This document shows positions 7,218-13,973 of a DNA stretch of 14,005 nucleotides, one piece after another. The DNA comes from an uncultured Collinsella sp. (lineage in GTDB: Bacteria > Actinomycetota > Coriobacteriia > Coriobacteriales > Coriobacteriaceae): contig USEF01000025.1 of assembly GCA_900553475.1 (NCBI GenBank), positions 1-14,005 of the forward strand. The letters are read 5' to 3'. Within the stretch, counting starts at the first letter, position 1. The number at the start of each line of letters is the position of its first letter. The position numbers and the translations under genes were made by a program. Below the pieces are notes generated by a model. The model was given only the letters and a program-made list of their open reading frames with translations. It was not told the DNA's origin and did not search any database.

Positions 7218-8999
7218 ATGCTGCTTACGCAAACGACAACGCCCGAGGACGTCAAGGCTCTTAATCGCGCCGAGCTCCCGCAGCTCTGCGGCGAGATCCG
7301 CCAGGCAATCCTCGAAAGCTCCGCCGCCGTCGGCGGGCACGTTGCCCCCAACCTGGGCGTCGTTGAGCTTACGGTTGCGCTTCATCGCGTGTTTAACTCT
7401 CCCACCGACAAGATTGTCTTTGACGTGTCGCACCAGACCTACGCTCACAAGGCGCTGACCGGGCGCGCGTACACCTATATCGATCCGGAACGTTATGGTG
7501 AGGCTTCTGGCTTTGCCAATCCCGACGAGTCCGAGCACGACCTGTTCGCCATGGGCCATACCTCGACCTCGGTGAGCCTGGGCTGCGGCCTGGCGCACGC
7601 TCGCGACCTGGCGGGCGATACGTACAACGTCATTACCGTTATTGGCGACGGCTCGCTTTCGGGCGGCCTGGCGTTTGAGGGCTTTAACAATGCCGCCGAA
7701 CTCGATAGCAACCTGATCATCATCGTCAATGACAACGACCAGTCCATTGCCGAGAACCATGGCGGCCTGTATCGCAATCTGGCCGAGCTGCGCGCCAGCA
7801 ACGGCACCTGCGAGCGCAACGTTTTCCGCGCGATGGGGCTCGACTACCGCTATCTGGACGCCGGTAACGATGTGTTGGCCCTCGTCGACGCGCTGCAGGA
7901 ACTGCGCAATATCGATCATCCCATCGTGCTGCACGTCTCCACCGCCAAGGGCAAGGGCTTTGAGCCAGCCCAAAGCGACCCCGAGCGCTGGCACCACGTG
8001 GGTCCGTTTGACATGGCGACCGGGCGCAAGCTCTGCCCGGGCCATCCGAGCGAGCCCGCGCCGCGCACCTATGCTGACATTACGGGCGAGGCGCTCAGCG
8101 CCGCCATCGAGCGCGATCCACAGGTCGTTGGCATCACGGCCGCCACGCCCTACATTATGGGCTTTACACCCGAGCTTCGCGCTGCCGCCGGCAAACAGTT
8201 CGTCGATGTGGGCATTGCCGAGGAGCACGCCGTGACCTTTGCCACCGCGCTTGCGCGCTCGGGCGCCAAGCCAGTCTTTGGTGTGTACGGCACGTTTTTG
8301 CAGCGCGCCTACGACGAGCTGTGGCACGACCTGTGCCTCAACGACGCCCCCGCAACCATTTTGGTGTTTGGTGCGTCAATCTTTGGCACCACGTCCGAGA
8401 CGCACCTCTCGTTCTTTGATATTTCCATGCTGGGCGGTCTTCCCAACATGCACTACTTGGCGCCGGCCTGCATGGAGGAATATCTGTCCATGCTGAGCTG
8501 GTCGCTCGACCACCGCGAGCATCCCGTGGCAATCCGCGTACCGGGCATCGGCCTGGTGAGCCGTCCCGACCTTGCGCCCGCCGAAGACACCGACTACAGC
8601 GCCGTTCGCTATAACGTGGTGCGTCAGGGCCGCGACGTTGCCGTGCTTGCGCTCGGCGACTTCTTTGAGTTGGGCGAGCGCGTGGCAAACCGCTTGGCCG
8701 CCGAGTACGGCATCGAGGCCACGCTCGTCAACCCGCGCTTTGCAACCGAGCTCGATCGCGAGTTCCTCGACAGCCTTGTCGCCGAGCATCGCGTTGTCGT
8801 CACCCTCGAGGACGGCATCTTGGACGGCGGCTGGGGCGAGCGCGTGGCGTGCTACCTGGCCTGCACGCCCGTGCGCACGCGCACCTTCGGCATCGCCAAG
8901 GGCTTCCCCGACCGCTACGACCCCAACGAACTGCTCGCGCAGAACGGCATGACGGTCGAGAACATGGCCGCCGAAGCCGCAAGACTACTCAACGAGTAA
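7218..8999 (+). CDS. dxs: Short 1-deoxy-D-xylulose-5-phosphate synthase-like enzyme
   Basis: A 593-residue thiamine-diphosphate enzyme with the DXS domain order: N-terminal domain with GGHVAPNLG (His41 equals E. coli His49), the ThDP/Mg motif GDGSLSGG to NDND (143-173), WHHVGPFD (about 258-265, E. coli His299 region), and a transketolase central domain with IAEEHAVTF (Glu335 equals Glu370) and YGTFLQRAYD (Tyr357, Arg363). Canonical DXS joins pyruvate and glyceraldehyde 3-phosphate to make DXP for isoprenoid, thiamine and pyridoxal synthesis. It is shorter than typical DXS (about 620-640). In an ungapped alignment to E. coli from memory, Arg420 becomes Gly385, Asp427 becomes Thr392 and Arg478 becomes Gly443, while His431 is kept (His396). 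The two arginines anchor the substrate phosphate, so a different acceptor is possible. The ATG at 7218 has GGAG about 12 nt upstream, rather far. It is monocistronic, ending at a strong terminator. Confidence 0.88.
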   Translation: MLLTQTTTPEDVKALNRAELPQLCGEIRQAILESSAAVGGHVAPNLGVVELTVALHRVFNSPTDKIVFDVSHQTYAHKALTGRAYTYIDPERYGEASGFANPDESEHDLFAMGHTSTSVSLGCGLAHARDLAGDTYNVITVIGDGSLSGGLAFEGFNNAAELDSNLIIIVNDNDQSIAENHGGLYRNLAELRASNGTCERNVFRAMGLDYRYLDAGNDVLALVDALQELRNIDHPIVLHVSTAKGKGFEPAQSDPERWHHVGPFDMATGRKLCPGHPSEPAPRTYADITGEALSAAIERDPQVVGITAATPYIMGFTPELRAAAGKQFVDVGIAEEHAVTFATALARSGAKPVFGVYGTFLQRAYDELWHDLCLNDAPATILVFGASIFGTTSETHLSFFDISMLGGLPNMHYLAPACMEEYLSMLSWSLDHREHPVAIRVPGIGLVSRPDLAPAEDTDYSAVRYNVVRQGRDVAVLALGDFFELGERVANRLAAEYGIEATLVNPRFATELDREFLDSLVAEHRVVVTLEDGILDGGWGERVACYLACTPVRTRTFGIAKGFPDRYDPNELLAQNGMTVENMAAEAARLLNE

Positions 9000-9000
9000 G

Positions 9001-9045
9001 AAAACCTCCGCAAGGAAAGCACCCCCCTGCGGAGGTTTTTGTTTT
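9001..9045 (+). terminator. Intrinsic terminator of the DXS-like gene
   Basis: AAAACCTCCGCA (9001-9012) and TGCGGAGGTTTT (9028-9039) form a perfect 12-bp stem. The descending arm runs into TTTTTGTTTT. It starts immediately after the TAA stop. The A-rich ascending arm could let it also work in reverse. Confidence 0.93.
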
Positions 9046-9058
9046 CGCGACGCGATTA

Positions 9059-9275
9059 TCTCAATCTGTAACATCTAGGGCCCGAATTCCCGTCTAACTG
9101 TTACAGATCTAGACAAGACGTCTTAGTCCCTGACCTTTGTCTCAATCTGTAACAGATAGAGACCTTTTGTCCGTCCAGATGTTACAGATCGAGACATTCG
9201 AATTCCCCTGAAGAGAAAATCTCGATCTGCAACAGTTAGAACCCATTTCCTCGTCTACCTGTTACTGATTGAGAC
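9059..9275. repeat. Array of three evenly spaced palindromic units (six dyad arms)
   Basis: Three imperfect inverted repeats lie at about 9059-9113, 9139-9195 and 9219-9275. The arm consensus is GTCTCRATCTGTAACA followed by NNTAGA. The 10-bp core ATCTGTAACA (or its complement) starts at 9064, 9099, 9145, 9180, 9225 and 9260, giving intervals of 35, 46, 35, 45 and 35 bp. In each unit the two cores are separated by exactly 25 bp, although the sequence between them varies. Each core is part of a smaller dyad, CTGT-W-ACA(G). There is no coding potential. It could be a tandem REP-type hairpin cluster, a MITE-derived array or a cluster of protein-binding sites. It lies between the upstream terminator and the DAHP synthase promoter. 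Confidence 0.85.
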
Positions 9276-9341
9276 AAAACAGCGAGGCGGGCCGTCCGAA
9301 AAGCACTATCTCAGCAGCAACAACCGACGTTTGCCCAGATA

Positions 9342-9380
9342 AAACCTGCCAAAATAAACCTGTCCCTTTTTGGTAGGTTT
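9342..9380. repeat. Inverted repeat upstream of the DAHP synthase promoter
   Basis: AAACCTGCCAAAA (9342-9354) pairs with TTTTGGTAGGTTT (9368-9380): 13 bp with one G-U pair and a 13-nt loop, TAAACCTGTCCCT. It ends 15 bp before the -35 box, so it is not part of the predicted transcript. The plus strand has no T tract after it. On the minus strand the hairpin is followed by TATC, which is weak for a terminator. It looks like a further intergenic palindrome. Confidence 0.6.
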
Positions 9381-9395
9381 CGGGGTGACAAGGGC

Positions 9396-9424
9396 TTGCA
9401 CTTTAGCGTGCGACAGCGGATAAT
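9396..9424 (+). promoter_or_regulatory. Promoter of the DAHP synthase gene
   Basis: TTGCAC (9396-9401) and GATAAT (9419-9424) are separated by exactly 17 bp, a good match to a housekeeping sigma-70-type promoter. Transcription would start near 9431, leaving a leader of about 48 nt with the ribosome site GAGGAGG at 9467-9473. No leader peptide or attenuator was seen in the short leader. Confidence 0.7.
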
Positions 9425-9478
9425 GCCGAGCATTCGACAATACGCTTATTGCTCTTTCTATAGATTGAGGAGGCCCCT

Positions 9479-10510
9479 ATGGCCATGGAATTCAAACGCA
9501 GGCTGCCGATACCCATGGAGATCCGCGAGGAAATGCCACTTTCTGCCGACCTTACCGCCAAAAAGCAGGCATTTGACGCCGAGGTCGCCAAAGTCTTTAC
9601 CGGCGAGGACGCACGTAAGGTGCTCATCATCGGCCCGTGCTCTGCCGACCGCGAGGATTCAGTGCTTGAGTACATGAACCGACTGGCCAAGACCGCCGAG
9701 GAGGTCAAGGACAAGCTCATCATCATTCCGCGCGTCTACACCAATAAGCCGCGTACCAAGGGCACCGGCTACAAGGGTCTTCTGCACAACCCCAACCCCG
9801 AGGCTCCCGACGACCTGCTCGAGGGCGTCAAGGCCATCCGCCATATGCACCTGCGCGTTATTGAGGAAACGGGCTTCTTCACCGCCGACGAGATGCTCTA
9901 TCCGTCCAACTACCAGTACCTCGTTGACCTGCTGAGCTATGTGGCCGTGGGCGCACGCTCGGTCGAAAACCAGGAGCATCGCCTGGTGTCGAGCGGCATT
10001 TCGGTACCCGTCGGCATGAAGAATCCCACTGCCGGCTCTACTACCGTCATGCTCAACTCCATTTACGCCGCGCAGGCGCACCAGAGCTTCATCTTCCGCA
10101 ACTGGGAGGTCGAGTGCGACGGCAATCCGCTCGCGCACGCCGTTATGCGTGGCTACATCGGTCTCGATGGGCGCACCTACCCCAATTACCACTACGAGCA
10201 CCTGGAGCGCCTGGCCGAACGCTACACCGAGCACGCCGGCTATGCCAATCCCGCAGCGATCATCGACTGCAACCACGACAATTCGGGCAAGCGTCCGCTG
10301 GAGCAGTATCGCATTTGCAAGGAAGTGCTCGACAGCTGCCGCCGCAACGAGTCCATCTCCAAGCTGGTCAAGGGCTTTATGATCGAGTCTTACCTTGAGG
10401 ACGGCAACCAGCCGGTCGATGGCGGCGTCTTCGGCAAGTCGATCACCGATCCGTGCCTGGGCTGGGAAAAGACCGACTACCTCATCCACGAGATCGCGGA
10501 ACGTATTTAG
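9479..10510 (+). CDS. aroF: 3-deoxy-7-phosphoheptulonate (DAHP) synthase, type I
   Basis: A 343-residue cytoplasmic enzyme that condenses phosphoenolpyruvate and erythrose 4-phosphate, the first committed step to chorismate and the aromatic amino acids. Type I (AroF/G/H-like) hallmarks are present: GPCSAD (52-57, metal-ligand Cys54), KPRTKGTGYKG (90-100, PEP binding), GARSVENQEHR, GMKNPTAGS, DCNHDNSGK (metal-ligand His), MIESYLEDGNQ (Glu) and ITDPCLGW (Asp). Length is close to the E. coli enzymes (about 350). Which amino acid inhibits it cannot be read with confidence, so the isoform letter is nominal. The start at 9479 follows GAGGAGG by 5 nt; an ATG two codons later is possible. It has its own promoter and no co-directional neighbour downstream. 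Its TAG stop overlaps the first bases of a dispersed palindromic repeat. Confidence 0.95.
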   Translation: MAMEFKRRLPIPMEIREEMPLSADLTAKKQAFDAEVAKVFTGEDARKVLIIGPCSADREDSVLEYMNRLAKTAEEVKDKLIIIPRVYTNKPRTKGTGYKGLLHNPNPEAPDDLLEGVKAIRHMHLRVIEETGFFTADEMLYPSNYQYLVDLLSYVAVGARSVENQEHRLVSSGISVPVGMKNPTAGSTTVMLNSIYAAQAHQSFIFRNWEVECDGNPLAHAVMRGYIGLDGRTYPNYHYEHLERLAERYTEHAGYANPAAIIDCNHDNSGKRPLEQYRICKEVLDSCRRNESISKLVKGFMIESYLEDGNQPVDGGVFGKSITDPCLGWEKTDYLIHEIAERI

Positions 10511-10540
10511 TTACGCGGTTTTACCAAACCGCGTAACGGC
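10509..10540. repeat. Palindromic repeat, copy 1 (overlaps the aroF stop codon)
   Basis: GTTACGCGGTTT (10510-10521) and AAACCGCGTAAC (10526-10537) form a perfect 12-bp stem around TACC. The whole 32-bp stretch is identical to 13974-14005. No T tract follows, so it does not look like a classical terminator, though it may stall polymerase. The first two bases are the last two of the TAG stop. Confidence 0.85.
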
Positions 10541-10550
10541 TCGACGCTGC

Positions 10551-10649
10551 AAACCCGCCAGAACGGCAATCTGCCTTTCAGCTTCGACGGCATGACCAAA
10601 AGGTCAATGCCGCCTCGCTTCAAGGCACCTTGCTCGCTCTGGCGGGTTT
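10551..10649 (+). ncRNA. Structured intergenic element A (four-way-junction-like; may act as aroF terminator)
   Basis: A perfect 12-bp closing helix, AAACCCGCCAGA (10551-10562) with TCTGGCGGGTTT (10638-10649), encloses three hairpins: GGCA-ATC-TGCC (10565-10575); CGGCATGACC-AAAA-GGTCAATGCCG with one bulged A (10588-10612); and CAAG-GCAC-CTTG (10621-10632). The closing helix runs into TTTTCGCTGACGTTTTT, so it could end aroF transcription. Element B at 10745-10830 has a related layout. Whether it is a stable RNA, a terminator or DNA-level repeat is not known. It is placed as ncRNA on structure alone. Confidence 0.5.
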
Positions 10650-10843
10650 TCGCTGACGTTTTTCGACCTGCATCGTTGCCAAGGTTGGCACCAATGACTA
10701 ATGCGGTAACTAGCTACGTCGGTCCGCTTGACCGGCTGGGTTTCTGAGGTGCGGCAGATTCCCGCGAAAGAGGAGGGCATAGACCTTAAGGGTCATGCCC
10801 GACGATTGAAGGGCAAGGTGCCGTGCCTCGGGAAGACAGACAG
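10650..10843. other. Structured spacer with element B between convergent genes
   Basis: Noncoding. It holds TGCCAAGGTTGGCA (10677-10690, palindrome), CGGTC-CGCTT-GACCG (10720-10734) and element B. In B, TGAGGTGCGGCA (10745-10756) pairs with TGCCGTGCCTCG (10819-10830) through 12 bp including three G-U pairs. It encloses GGGCAT-A-GACC (10775-10785), loop TTAAG, GGTC-ATGCCC (10791-10800). The central hairpin and the neighbouring GGCAGATT and GGCAAGGTGCC strings echo element A, mostly in inverted orientation. No U-tract terminator for agmatine deiminase is evident on the minus strand. Confidence 0.5.
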
Positions 10844-12049
10844 TTACGCCGAGGGCTCCTGCTGCGTAATGCAGTGGATATTTCCGCCACCGAAGACGAC
10901 TTGCTCGGACTGAACGCCGACGCACTTGTAGACGCCCTCGCCCCAGACCTCGTCGTAGATCTTCTGGAGCGTGTCAACGGCAAGCTGATCGTTCTCGTCG
11001 CCGTACTGCGGGACGATAACGCCGTGGTTGGTGACCAGGTAGTTCATGTAGGAGGCGATCAGCGGCTCGTCGGCAACGCGCGGCTCGGCGTTCTCGTCGG
11101 CGTCGATGGTGTCGCAGGAAGCCTGGTCCATGAACAGCGGGCTCACAGGCATGCAGAGCTTGTAGACCTTCATCTTGCGGCCCTTGGCGTCAACGGCGTT
11201 GGAAAGGGTCTCGTAGACAGCATGGCACTGCTCGTAGAACGGATACTCGGGATCGTCGGTCCAGATGCAAGCCATGACGCCCGGAGCGATGAACGTAGCG
11301 ACATCATCGATGTGACCGTTGGTCTCCTCGGGATCGATACCCTCCTTGACCCAGATGACCTTCTCGACACCCAGGTACTCCTTGAGGTGCTCGTCCATAT
11401 AGGCGCGAAGTTCCTCGCTCCAGGGCTCAAACTTCCTCTTGAACTTGGGCCAGATGGACTCGGGATCCTCTTCCTCCTCCAGAACCGCAGAGCAGGTGCG
11501 GCCCGGGGAAAGCAGGCACTGGTCGGTCACGACCACGGTGCCTTCGCCGTCGACGGTGATGGAACCGCCCTCGAGGATCATGTCATCGGGACGATAGCGA
11601 CGGCAGCCGGAAAGCTCAGCTATCTTAAGGGCGATCTGCTCGTCCTTGTCCCACGGGAAATAGAGGCCGTCGACGAGGCCGCCGTAGGCGTTGAAGTGCC
11701 AGTGGTTGGCGCGCTTATCGCCCTTGCCATTGATAACAAAAGTGGCAGCGGTGTCGCGGAACCAAGCGTCGTCGGTGGTCATCTCGATAACGGTGACGTT
11801 CTCGTCTTCCTCAAAGGCGGCCTTGCAGTTGGCGTAGTCGGCCTGGTTGGCGCACATGGTGACCGGGGTGAACTCGGCGATGGCGCGAGCGATGGCGGCA
11901 TACTGCTTCTGAGCCGGCTTGGCACCATGGGCCCAGGTATCGGTGCGATGGGGCCAGCCCATCCACACGCGATCCTGTGGGGCGAACTCAGCAGGCATAA
12001 AGAAGCCATCGGCCTTAGGGGTGGACTCGGACTCGGTGATCGTACGCAT
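10844..12049 (-). CDS. aguA: Agmatine deiminase
   Basis: A 401-residue enzyme that hydrolyses agmatine to N-carbamoylputrescine and ammonia, in the guanidino-group-modifying (pentein) fold. Visible catalytic and binding elements are TTDDAWFRD (91-99, guanidinium-binding Asp residues), MILEGGS (157-163), NGHIDD (244-249, catalytic His246) and the nucleophile Cys393 in FGGGNIHCITQQ. Typical members have about 365-380 residues. The extra length is mainly a charged insert at about 187-215 (EEEEDPESIWPKFKRKFEPW), after CLLSPGR and before the YLGVEKVIW strand. The ATG at 12049 is supported by GGAGG 7 nt upstream and by the family N-terminus; the frame stays open upstream to 12283, but that part is leader. 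Transcribed with or after the antiporter, it implies an agmatine catabolic pair. The putrescine carbamoyltransferase and carbamate kinase of classical agu operons are not in the window. Confidence 0.95.
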   Translation of the reverse strand: MRTITESESTPKADGFFMPAEFAPQDRVWMGWPHRTDTWAHGAKPAQKQYAAIARAIAEFTPVTMCANQADYANCKAAFEEDENVTVIEMTTDDAWFRDTAATFVINGKGDKRANHWHFNAYGGLVDGLYFPWDKDEQIALKIAELSGCRRYRPDDMILEGGSITVDGEGTVVVTDQCLLSPGRTCSAVLEEEEDPESIWPKFKRKFEPWSEELRAYMDEHLKEYLGVEKVIWVKEGIDPEETNGHIDDVATFIAPGVMACIWTDDPEYPFYEQCHAVYETLSNAVDAKGRKMKVYKLCMPVSPLFMDQASCDTIDADENAEPRVADEPLIASYMNYLVTNHGVIVPQYGDENDQLAVDTLQKIYDEVWGEGVYKCVGVQSEQVVFGGGNIHCITQQEPSA

Positions 12050-12417
12050 AAGATTTCCTCCAAATCGAACGATCGCTTGCTGCGGGCGGGTTACCCGCAG
12101 CCTAAAACCAAGAGACGGTAGGCGCCCGTTCCCCGGCAAAGGTCGGGGCGCCTGGCACCGGTTTTCACAGATGTCGCACCGGCAAGCGACGACGTAACCC
12201 GGTGCGCGGAAACAAAACGCACGAAGGATACGGAAGAGAGATTGGGGCGGGCGGTGGTTACCGGAGCAATAGCTCACACCCACCTCAGAGAAAGGTTAGC
12301 GAACCTGTTGCTTGGGCACGCCTCCGAAGAGGCTAGAGTGTCCCGAGTCGGGAGCGACAAGCCCGACGAAACGTACGTTGGTACGCGAGGAAGGTTGGAG
12401 CCCCGAATCCGGGTGCT
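12050..12417 (-). other. Hairpin-rich intercistronic/leader region upstream of agmatine deiminase
   Basis: 368 nt with no supportable gene. Read on the minus strand after the antiporter stop it holds a chain of hairpins, given in plus coordinates: 12398-12418 (GAGC/GCTC plus CCCG/CGGG, just after the stop); TCCCGA-G-TCGGGA (12341-12353); GCCTC-UUCG-GAGGC, a UUCG tetraloop hairpin (12333-12320); AGGTT/AACCT near 12293-12306; GGTGG...CCACC enclosing GAGC-GCTC (12253-12284); CGCACCGG/CCGGTGCG (12206-12175); AGGCGCCC/GGGCGCCT (12153-12120); and GCTGCGGG/CCCGCAGC (12101-12079), 20-odd nt before the ribosome site. None has a U tract. No known riboswitch consensus was recognised. Confidence 0.55.
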
Positions 12418-13848
12418 CTAGTCCTCCTCGGACCCCTCAGCGAGGCGCTGAGCAGCCAGCTCGGGAGTGAGACCCTTGTACTCGGTCTCGCGGCCCTTAG
12501 CACTGACGACGCGGACAACCTCGCCAATAAGCAAGAGCACGATGAAGATGACGATCATCGGGACCTTATCGCCAATCTCATCGGCAGAGAACGGAATCAG
12601 CGTTGCAACGATAGCCAGAATCAGCTCGATGCAGGGAATAGCCAGCATGACCTTCATCATGGCGCCCTTAAACGGGAACGTAAAGATACGCTCACGGTTG
12701 GGGTCGTTCTTACGAAGGTTGAGGAATGCCGGGAACATCGGGATGTAGGTCAGCAGCAGGAAGACAACGGAGGTACCGAAGAGCATCCAGAAGACACCGT
12801 TGGAGATGGCGTCGATGGGAACCAGCTGCAGGCACAGCACCAGGGAGGCAACGATGGCGTTGACCAGGTTGGCGCCGTTGGGCATGTCGTCATCCGAGAT
12901 CATCGAGGCGAAGACCTTGGGCATGTTGCCATGCTCGGCAGCATAGCGAGCAACGGAGTTGACGCCGAAGGACCAGGCAGCCATGTTGGCGAACAGCGTA
13001 ATCAGGAAGGCGATGCAGATGACCTTAAAGATCATGGAATCGCCCACAATAGTCTGGACAGCATAAATCATGCCGTAGTCGGGATCGATGGAATCGGCCG
13101 ACACAGCAGCGCCGATGCCAAAGCCAGCGAACAGGTAGATCACGGCGATGGACAGGCCGCCGACGATGATAGCCTTGGGGATATCGCGAGCGGGATCGGC
13201 CATATCGTCGGTCATGGTGCAGATGACCTCGAAGCCCATGAAGTTAAAGATGATGATCGACAGGTAGCCGAGCGCGTTGGTGTTGGTGAGCTCGGGCAAG
13301 AAGGTGACAGCGGACATATCGTTCGCAAAACCGTTCTCCATGGCGTACCAAATGCCCAAAGCGCCGACGATAACGGCAACGGCGACCTTGATGATGGCGC
13401 CGCCGTTCAGGACCCACTCGGAGTCGGCAGCCTTTGAGCGACCCATAAGATAGACAATCCACACAAAGGCAAGGTCGATACCAATCTTGGCAATCAGATT
13501 GAACTCGACGCCAAAGACCATGCCCAAAATGTCCGGGAACATAGTGGCCAGCGAGGCAATCCACAGCGGGTAGTTAACCCAATAGTAGTACGAAATGCGG
13601 GCGCCCCACTTGTCGCCCAGGCCATCGCGTACCCAGTCGTAAATGCCACCCTCACCGTCATAGGTAGTGCCGAGCTCGGCAACGACCATGCCATAAGGGA
13701 GCAGGAAGGTCAGAATCAGGAAGATCCACCAGAAGAACTGCTGGTTACCAATGGCAGCAGCAGGTGCGGCGGCCTCGCAAACGAAGACGACGCAGATGAT
13801 GGTCGAGATGACCGTCAAGAAGGAAAGCTTTTTCTTTCCGTCGCTCAT
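12418..13848 (-). CDS. APC-superfamily amino acid/polyamine antiporter (likely agmatine:putrescine type)
   Basis: A 476-residue inner-membrane transporter with about 12 hydrophobic segments. The APC-family N-terminus (about 10-60, ending in YGMVVAELGTTYDGEGG) and the helix 6 region FNFMGFEVICTMTDDMADPARDIPKA (about 201-226, split around the FMGFE motif) are clear. The short cytoplasmic tail ends in acidic GSEED. Family members exchange amino acids or amines such as glutamate/GABA, arginine/agmatine or agmatine/putrescine. Position directly upstream of agmatine deiminase suggests agmatine import in exchange for putrescine or carbamoylputrescine; the substrate is inferred only from context. The ATG at 13848 has AAGGAG 6 nt upstream. 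The 368-nt gap to aguA is long for an operon, so the two may share a promoter with internal regulation. Confidence 0.9.
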   Translation of the reverse strand: MSDGKKKLSFLTVISTIICVVFVCEAAAPAAAIGNQQFFWWIFLILTFLLPYGMVVAELGTTYDGEGGIYDWVRDGLGDKWGARISYYYWVNYPLWIASLATMFPDILGMVFGVEFNLIAKIGIDLAFVWIVYLMGRSKAADSEWVLNGGAIIKVAVAVIVGALGIWYAMENGFANDMSAVTFLPELTNTNALGYLSIIIFNFMGFEVICTMTDDMADPARDIPKAIIVGGLSIAVIYLFAGFGIGAAVSADSIDPDYGMIYAVQTIVGDSMIFKVICIAFLITLFANMAAWSFGVNSVARYAAEHGNMPKVFASMISDDDMPNGANLVNAIVASLVLCLQLVPIDAISNGVFWMLFGTSVVFLLLTYIPMFPAFLNLRKNDPNRERIFTFPFKGAMMKVMLAIPCIELILAIVATLIPFSADEIGDKVPMIVIFIVLLLIGEVVRVVSAKGRETEYKGLTPELAAQRLAEGSEED

Positions 13849-13879
13849 GATGAGCTCCTTCGCTCAGTCTTGGACAAAT

Positions 13880-13917
13880 CGAGGCCCTTAAGATATTAAG
13901 GCAATTGCCGGGCCTCG
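13880..13917 (-). promoter_or_regulatory. Nested inverted repeat upstream of the antiporter gene
   Basis: CGAGGCCC (13880-13887) and GGGCCTCG (13910-13917) form a perfect 8-bp stem. Inside are CTTAA-GATA-TTAAG (13887-13900) and the palindrome GGCAATTGCC (13900-13909). The AT-rich interior is the only promoter-like stretch upstream of the antiporter, with TAATAT as a possible -10 but no convincing -35. On the minus strand the outer stem is followed by ATTTGTCC, so it could also be a weak terminator or attenuator. It lies about 32 bp before the antiporter ATG. Confidence 0.4.
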
Positions 13918-13973
13918 GTGAGCGGGCGACAGGAGACGAGCATCCGCCGCCCGCAGACGCGCTTCTACGATGA

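Noticed and set aside
9059..9275. CRISPR array
   Set aside because: The arms alternate in orientation as inverted pairs, intervals alternate 35/45-46 bp, and there are only three units; no direct repeat with unique spacers and no cas genes.
10509..10540. Reading the first palindrome as a simple intrinsic terminator of aroF
   Set aside because: The stem is strong but is followed by GGCTCGACG with no T tract, and the same sequence recurs at the window edge, so a dispersed repeat fits better.
10823..12121. 432-codon open frame on the plus strand
   Set aside because: Antisense to agmatine deiminase, whose catalytic motifs are intact on the minus strand. No plausible ribosome site or family match. 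Comparable antisense frames over the TetR (3558-4301), HAD (4321-5124), DXS-like (7122-8327) and DAHP synthase (9659-10489) genes were rejected for the same reason.
12050..12283. In-frame N-terminal extension of agmatine deiminase to 479 residues
   Set aside because: The added residues are Arg/Pro/Cys-rich and unlike the family, overlap strong hairpins, and the GGAGG site clearly serves the ATG at 12049.
12241..12300. Possible T-box-like GGTGGTTACCG on the plus strand
   Set aside because: The T-box sequence is not matched exactly, there is no Stem I or specifier arrangement, and no plus-strand gene lies downstream.
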